This document shows positions 58,905-64,000 of a stretch of DNA of 64,000 nt, piece by piece (the first letter of the stretch is position 1; every line of letters starts with the position of its first letter). Made by a program: the position numbers and the translations under genes. Origin of the DNA: DATAWK01 sp036267255 (GTDB taxonomy: Bacteria > Acidobacteriota > Terriglobia > Terriglobales > Acidobacteriaceae); the NCBI GenBank assembly GCA_036267255.1, contig DATAWK010000047.1, positions 1 to 64,000 on the forward strand. Reading direction: 5' to 3'. The notes under the pieces were generated by a model. The model searched no databases and was not told the origin of the DNA. It saw nothing but the letters and a program-made list of their open reading frames with translations.

Positions 58905-61900
58905 ATGCCACGGAAAAGCTCAAAAAGCGTCGGCAAAAAAACCTCTCGCTCGTTGGAAGCAGAGGTGCGCGGTGCCGTGCTGAAAAGCCCGGTTGTCGCC
59001 GGCGACGGTATCGAAGATCCGTTGAACCTGTTTCACCCTGTCACGGCAGCCTGGTTTCGCACAGTCTTTGAGAAGCCGACTACATCGCAAAAGCTTGGCT
59101 GGCCTGCGATTGCGCGAGGAGATTCGACGCTGATTCTGGCGCCTACGGGTTCCGGCAAAACGTTGACGGCATTCCTATGGTGCATTGACCGGTTGATGCT
59201 GCATCGTAAGGCATCAGACACGGGCGGCTGCAAGGTGCTCTACATTAGCCCGTTGAAGGCCCTGGCCGTCGATGTGGAACGCAATCTGCGCTCGCCATTG
59301 GCAGGTATTGCGCAGATGGCGCAACGCATGGATGTCCCAGTGCATGCGCCGGAAATCAGCATCCGTACCGGAGACACGCCCCAGCGTGAACGTGCGCGCT
59401 TTCGACGTCACCCTTCCGAACTGTTGGTCACCACGCCGGAATCGCTCTATTTGTTGTTGACGAGCGAAGCTTCGGCTGCCTTGCGTTCGATCGATACTGT
59501 TATCGTTGACGAGATTCACGCACTGGTGCCAACGAAGCGTGGCGCGCATCTGGCGCTTTCGCTGGAGCGGCTGGAATCGCTCACGGGACGCCGATTGCAG
59601 CGCATCGGACTTTCCGCAACGCAACGGCCTCTGGATGAAGTCGCGCAATTTCTCGGTGGTGTGGATACAGCCGTGATCGCGGCTACTGCTGGGGCTGCAA
59701 CGGTTCCAAAGGACACGGCAGACAGCGCGATCCTGAAAGAGCTGGAAGCCGAATGGCTGGCAGATCCAATCCGGGGCGATGGAATCACAGATGCCTCCAT
59801 TGCTGCGCCACGTTTTCGCCCAGTCACCATTGTGAATGCCAGTGAACCGAAGCGCCTGGACTTGCGGATTGAAGTTCCGGTGGAAGACATGGCTCGTCTC
59901 GGCAAGATGGAGGAACTCTCCAGCGGTCCAGCCGCGCAGGCTCCCAGGCGCACATCGATCTGGAGCGCCATCTATCCGCGTCTGCTGGAGCTGATTCGCG
60001 AACGGCAATCGACATTGATCTTCGTCAATAGCCGCCGCATTGCGGAGCGGCTGGCAGGGGCGATCAACGAATTGGCCGAGGAGCCGATGGCACGCGCACA
60101 CCACGGCTCGCTGGCTTCGGAACAACGCTCGGAGATTGAAGAGTTGCTGAAAGCCGGAAGGATTCGCGCTCTGGTGGCGACATCCTCGCTGGAACTTGGC
60201 ATTGATATGGGCGCTGTCGATCTGGTGATTCAGATTGAATCGCCACCCTCCATCGCCAGCGGGATGCAGCGCATTGGCCGTGCCGGCCATCAGGTGGGTG
60301 CAGCCAGCGCGGGCGTCATTTTCCCGAAATTTCGCGCGGACCTGGTGGCCTGTGCGGCCGCCACGCGTGCCATGCACGAAGGCCTGGTGGAATCGACCCG
60401 CTATCTGCGCAATCCGCTGGATGTTCTGGCGCAGCAAATCGTGGCCATCGTTGCCGAGCCGCCCCGCAGGCAGCTTGAAGAGAAGCAGCTCGTCAAGAGC
60501 GAAGAGACATCTGCTGTCCCGATCGACTGCGACGCACTGTATCGTCTGGTCCGCAGTTCTGCACCGTTTGCCCTGCTTAGCCGGGGAGCATTTGACGGCG
60601 TGCTGGACATGCTCGCCGGTCGCTATCCATCGGATGAATTCGCCGAGTTGCGGCCGCGGATTACCTGGGACCGCGTGCATAACTCGTTGACGCCGCGCGA
60701 GGGCGCCAAACGTCTGGCCATTTTAAATGGTGGAACAATTCCGGATCGCGGCCTCTATGGAGTGTTTCTTTCGGGAAGCCAAACCAAACCGGTGCGCGTA
60801 GGCGAGTTGGATGAGGAGATGGTTTTTGAAAGCCACGCCGGCGATGCATTCGTTCTGGGTGCAACGACGTGGCGCGTCGATGAGATCACGCATGATCGCG
60901 TGCTGGTATCGCCCGCACCGGGGGAACCGGGAAAAATGCCTTTTTGGAAAGGAGACAGCATTGGCAGACCGCTGGAATTTGGACGTCGCATTGGCGCACT
61001 GGTACGAGAGCTGGGTGCAACACCGCGCAATGCCGCCGTCAGCAGGCTGATACGGGAACACGATCTCGATCCCAGGGCGGCGGATAATCTGCTGCGTTTT
61101 CTTGAAGACCAGAAGGCAGCGACAACGATTGTTCCGGATGATCGATCCATCGTCATCGAACGTTGCCGGGATGAGCTGGGAGATTGGCGCGTCTGTGTAC
61201 TCACTCCGTTTGGCAGTCGCGTGCATGCGCCATGGGCGATGGCTGTCAGTGGCCGTCTGCGTGCAGCGGGTGCGATAGACGTCGAGACGCTATGGGCCGA
61301 CGATGGATTTGTTCTGCGCTTTCCCGAGACCGTCGAACCCCCCGACGCAGAAGTGTTGTTGCTGGAGCCTGCGGAAGCGACAGACCTGGTCCTGCGCCAG
61401 CTTGGATCGACAGCGTTATTTGCCGCTAAGTTTCGCGAGAGCGCCGCGCGCGCGTTGCTGTTGCCACGGCGACGGTTGCAGGGGCGAACTCCATTGTGGC
61501 ATCAACGCAAACGCGCCTATGATCTATTGTCTGTCGCCTCGCGCTACGCATCGTTCCCCATGGTGCTGGAGTCCTATCGTGAATGCCTGCGCGACGTCTT
61601 CGACATGCCTGCGTTTCTGGAGATTCTGCACGGCATCGCAACCCGCAACCTGCGCGTGCATGTCGTGGACACATCCACGCCATCTCCCTTTGCCGCATCG
61701 CTGCTGTTCAGCTATGTCGCCAACTACATCTACGACGGAGATGCGCCCCTTGCCGAGCGCCGCGCACAGGCGTTGACGATCGATCAGGAGCAGCTACGCG
61801 ATCTGATGGGCGATGCCGATCTGCGTGAGTTGCTGGATGCTGCCGCGATCGAAGAGACAGAGGAGCAATTGCAGGCGTTGCAAGGCCCGCGCCAGGCGAA

Positions 61901-63794
61901 AAATCTGGATGGGGTACACGATCTGCTGCTCAATATTGGCGATCTGACGCGCGCAGAACTGGCACGCCGATGCATCGGACTGGATGGTGCGAGCGTTGTG
62001 GAACGTTTGATACGCATGCGCCGCGTACTGGAATTGCAGATGCTCGGCGAAAAACGCCTGATTGCGATCGAAGACGCGGCAAAGTATCGCGATGCCATGG
62101 GAATTCCGTTACCGCCGGGCGTACCCAAGCCGTTTCTTGAAAAAGGAGTGGATGCGCCATTGGAATTATTAAAGCGCTATGCACGCACACACGGACCGTT
62201 CACGGCGCAGGAAGCTGCGACCCGTTTTGGATGGAGCGTGGAACCTACGCAGAACCGGCTGCGTGCCCTGGTGCATGCAGGCCGTCTGGTGGAAGGGGAG
62301 TTTCGTCCGGGTGGCGTACATCGCGAATGGTGCGATGTAGAAGTTCTGCGCGTTATTCGGAGAAAGTCACTGGCGCGGCTGCGAAAAGAAGTAGAACCGG
62401 TGGAGCAGCGAACGCTGGCGCGCATGGCAACCCACTGGCACGGCACCTTGCAGCGGCGACGCGGATTGGATGCCGTGCTCGATGCGATCGAGCAGTTGCA
62501 GGGAGCGCCATTGCCGGCATCCGTGCTGGAGCGCGAGATTCTTCCCGCACGCGTGCTGACGTACACAGCAAGCGATCTCGATACGTTGATCGCTTCCGGA
62601 GAGGTCATCTGGTGCGGCATAGAGCCGATCGGCCCCGTCGATGGTCGCGTTGCGCTGTATCTCGCAGATCATTTATCGGAACTGCATCCGCTATGGATGG
62701 ACAGGAAGCTGTCGACAACCGGCGAGACGGAGATGCCGGAGAAAGAGCGGCAATTGCTGGAATTATTGCGGAGCAAGGGTGCCGCATTTTTTGGTGCATT
62801 GCATGAAGCTTTAGGCGGAGGATATCCGGGCGAAACGCTGGACGCCCTATGGAATCTGGTGTGGCGTGGTCTGGTGACAAATGATACCTTTCACGCGCTG
62901 CGCGCCTACATGAACCGCGGTACAGGATCGCGGCCTGTACGCCGCCAGCATAGCCAGGCAAATTTTCGCTCACGCAGAACCATGCCACCAAGCGCTCAGG
63001 GGCGTTGGTCTCTGGTGCAGCTGCCGGAGGCCAAACTGCACTCTGCAACCGAATGGAGCCATGCCATCGCGTTGCAGCTTTTGAACCGGCATGGAATTGT
63101 GACGCGCGAATCCATGCAGACAGAAAATATTTCCGGCGGATTCAGTGCCGTGTATGACGTGCTGAAGGCGTTGGAGGAATCCGGGCGCGTGCGTCGCGGC
63201 TATTTTGTGGCTGGCCTGGGCGGAGCGCAGTTTGCCTTGCCGTCCGCAGTCGATTCGTTACGCTCTCTCCGCAACGATCCGGAGCCGGAGAAACAGGAAA
63301 TGGTCGTCCTGGCTGCAACCGATTCGGCAAACCTTTATGGATCGGTACTGCGCTGGCCATCGGCGCCGGTTGTACAGCAGACAGAAGTTCCAGCGGAATC
63401 GACCACGCGCATTTTCTCTCGTAGCGTTGGCGCGCGTGTTGTTCTGCGCAATGGAGAGCTGGTTGCTTACCTGCGGCGCAACAACCCGAACATCCTGGTG
63501 CTGCTGCCGCAGGAGGAACCTGCTCGATCCCACGTTGCCCGGGATCTCGCGAATTTTCTCGTTGGAATGGGTCAGCTGGATTTACGAAAAGATGGTGCGA
63601 GCCGTCCCAATGGAGTTTTGATTACTACAGTGAACGATGTCCCCGTGGCTGCGCATTTTCTCGCTCGCTTTTTGCTGGATGCGGGTTTTCAACCGGCGCC
63701 ACTTGGTTTTAATCTGCGCCGAGCGCTCATGCCGCTGGAGAGTTCCGATGCTAAGGCCAACATGGAACCGCCCTTTTCAGCAGGAGTCCAGTAG
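58905..63794 (+). CDS. lhr: Full-length Lhr-type DEAD/H-box DNA helicase
   Basis: 1629 residues. Motif I APTGSGKT at about residue 79, motif II DEIH at about 198, motif III GLSATQRPL, motif VI GMQRIGRAGHQVG, and a long C-terminal Lhr-CTD. Length is like E. coli Lhr (1538) and larger than Lhr-Core proteins of about 850. A DNA-repair helicase; the following gene is a DNA glycosylase, with only 2 bp between them, which supports a repair role. Confidence 0.95.
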   Translation: MPRKSSKSVGKKTSRSLEAEVRGAVLKSPVVAGDGIEDPLNLFHPVTAAWFRTVFEKPTTSQKLGWPAIARGDSTLILAPTGSGKTLTAFLWCIDRLMLHRKASDTGGCKVLYISPLKALAVDVERNLRSPLAGIAQMAQRMDVPVHAPEISIRTGDTPQRERARFRRHPSELLVTTPESLYLLLTSEASAALRSIDTVIVDEIHALVPTKRGAHLALSLERLESLTGRRLQRIGLSATQRPLDEVAQFLGGVDTAVIAATAGAATVPKDTADSAILKELEAEWLADPIRGDGITDASIAAPRFRPVTIVNASEPKRLDLRIEVPVEDMARLGKMEELSSGPAAQAPRRTSIWSAIYPRLLELIRERQSTLIFVNSRRIAERLAGAINELAEEPMARAHHGSLASEQRSEIEELLKAGRIRALVATSSLELGIDMGAVDLVIQIESPPSIASGMQRIGRAGHQVGAASAGVIFPKFRADLVACAAATRAMHEGLVESTRYLRNPLDVLAQQIVAIVAEPPRRQLEEKQLVKSEETSAVPIDCDALYRLVRSSAPFALLSRGAFDGVLDMLAGRYPSDEFAELRPRITWDRVHNSLTPREGAKRLAILNGGTIPDRGLYGVFLSGSQTKPVRVGELDEEMVFESHAGDAFVLGATTWRVDEITHDRVLVSPAPGEPGKMPFWKGDSIGRPLEFGRRIGALVRELGATPRNAAVSRLIREHDLDPRAADNLLRFLEDQKAATTIVPDDRSIVIERCRDELGDWRVCVLTPFGSRVHAPWAMAVSGRLRAAGAIDVETLWADDGFVLRFPETVEPPDAEVLLLEPAEATDLVLRQLGSTALFAAKFRESAARALLLPRRRLQGRTPLWHQRKRAYDLLSVASRYASFPMVLESYRECLRDVFDMPAFLEILHGIATRNLRVHVVDTSTPSPFAASLLFSYVANYIYDGDAPLAERRAQALTIDQEQLRDLMGDADLRELLDAAAIEETEEQLQALQGPRQAKNLDGVHDLLLNIGDLTRAELARRCIGLDGASVVERLIRMRRVLELQMLGEKRLIAIEDAAKYRDAMGIPLPPGVPKPFLEKGVDAPLELLKRYARTHGPFTAQEAATRFGWSVEPTQNRLRALVHAGRLVEGEFRPGGVHREWCDVEVLRVIRRKSLARLRKEVEPVEQRTLARMATHWHGTLQRRRGLDAVLDAIEQLQGAPLPASVLEREILPARVLTYTASDLDTLIASGEVIWCGIEPIGPVDGRVALYLADHLSELHPLWMDRKLSTTGETEMPEKERQLLELLRSKGAAFFGALHEALGGGYPGETLDALWNLVWRGLVTNDTFHALRAYMNRGTGSRPVRRQHSQANFRSRRTMPPSAQGRWSLVQLPEAKLHSATEWSHAIALQLLNRHGIVTRESMQTENISGGFSAVYDVLKALEESGRVRRGYFVAGLGGAQFALPSAVDSLRSLRNDPEPEKQEMVVLAATDSANLYGSVLRWPSAPVVQQTEVPAESTTRIFSRSVGARVVLRNGELVAYLRRNNPNILVLLPQEEPARSHVARDLANFLVGMGQLDLRKDGASRPNGVLITTVNDVPVAAHFLARFLLDAGFQPAPLGFNLRRALMPLESSDAKANMEPPFSAGVQ

Positions 63795-63796
63795 CC

Positions 63797-64000
63797 ATGC
63801 CGGAAGGCGACACCATCTTTCGTTCGGCACGGACGCTCCATCGCGCACTCGCCGGTTCTGTGCTGACGCGATTTGAGACGGTCTATGCGCATCTGGCTTC
63901 GGTCGCCGACAACACGCCGCTCGTCGGTCGAACGGTGGAGCGTGTAGAGGCGCGGGGCAAATGGCTGTGGATGGTCTTCTCCGGGGACTTGATTTTGTTG
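63797..64000 (+). CDS. Nei/Fpg-family DNA glycosylase, N-terminal part
   Basis: 68 codons are visible before the window ends. The start MPEGDTIFRSARTL has the catalytic Pro2-Glu3 after the initiator Met; MPEGDTI is typical of endonuclease VIII (Nei) rather than Fpg. ARGKWLWMVF follows. It excises oxidised pyrimidines. The zinc finger and the rest lie outside. Confidence 0.88.
   Translation, partial: MPEGDTIFRSARTLHRALAGSVLTRFETVYAHLASVADNTPLVGRTVERVEARGKWLWMVFSGDLILL

Noticed and set aside
59214..60680. Open frame of 488 codons on the minus strand
   Set aside because: Antisense to the Lhr helicase core with its motifs I-VI; no start signal or family pattern.
1..64000. Mobile elements, CRISPR arrays, tRNA or rRNA genes
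   Set aside because: No transposase, integrase, regularly spaced identical repeats or tRNA-like cloverleaf was seen on either strand.

Overview
The window looks like chromosome of a Gram-negative, GC-rich (roughly 57%) soil-type bacterium. Inference: phylum Acidobacteriota, class Terriglobia. The reasons are the long SLBB-repeat exporter next to a Wzi-type barrel, the stand-alone cytochromes and cupredoxins, and the meaB-mce, CuA and Lhr gene types. No 16S or other marker gene is present to prove this. No mobile element, CRISPR array, tRNA or rRNA was seen.

Region 1 (1-36,104) is a large exopolysaccharide/secreted-metabolite locus broken into many short transcription units on both strands. 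It holds chain-length (Wzz-like), Wzi and Wza-like export proteins, an O-antigen ligase/polymerase, UDP-glucose dehydrogenase, two glycosyltransferases (one fused to a beta-propeller), an HprK-like kinase and a nucleotidyltransferase-fold protein. It also holds three methyltransferases, a B12-type radical SAM enzyme, an amidohydrolase, a PhyH dioxygenase, an ABC exporter and two beta-barrels. A periplasmic redox set is present (peroxiredoxin, two c-type cytochromes, a soluble CuA domain, a plastocyanin-like protein), as are three riboflavin-pathway genes (ribA, a RibBX-like ribB, a ribH fused to a VOC-like domain). Fourteen of its promoters share one architecture: 2-4 direct repeats of an NTGACA-like hexamer at exactly 11-bp spacing, then 20-21 bp, then a TANNNT -10 box. 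Eleven-bp direct repeats are the kind of site bound by OmpR/PhoB-family response regulators. One such regulator with its sensor kinase lies inside the locus (27,133-29,737). This defines a candidate regulon and ties the odd gene mix into one system.

Region 2 (36,212-38,208) is a divergent LysR regulator / NmrA-like reductase pair, closed by a strong hairpin.

Region 3 (38,227-44,659) is assimilatory sulfate reduction. A siroheme sulfite reductase plus SUMT methyltransferase operon diverges from cysDNH (ATP sulfurylase plus APS reductase). Each operon starts with a tiny, previously unannotated, Cys- and Met-rich reading frame followed by an intrinsic terminator. The plus-strand one also has a plausible antiterminator. 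This looks like paired cysteine-responsive transcription attenuation.

Region 4 (45,084-53,890) is housekeeping: acyl-CoA dehydrogenase, a DHA2-type exporter, meaB and methylmalonyl-CoA epimerase, tsaB, rimI, a DUF465 protein, psd and pssA for phosphatidylethanolamine synthesis, and an aspartate-semialdehyde-dehydrogenase-like protein without its catalytic cysteine.

Region 5 (54,001-64,000) holds a chemosensory operon cheA-cheW-cheB-cheR without a receptor or CheY, then a full-length Lhr helicase followed 2 bp later by the start of a Nei/Fpg DNA glycosylase cut by the window end.
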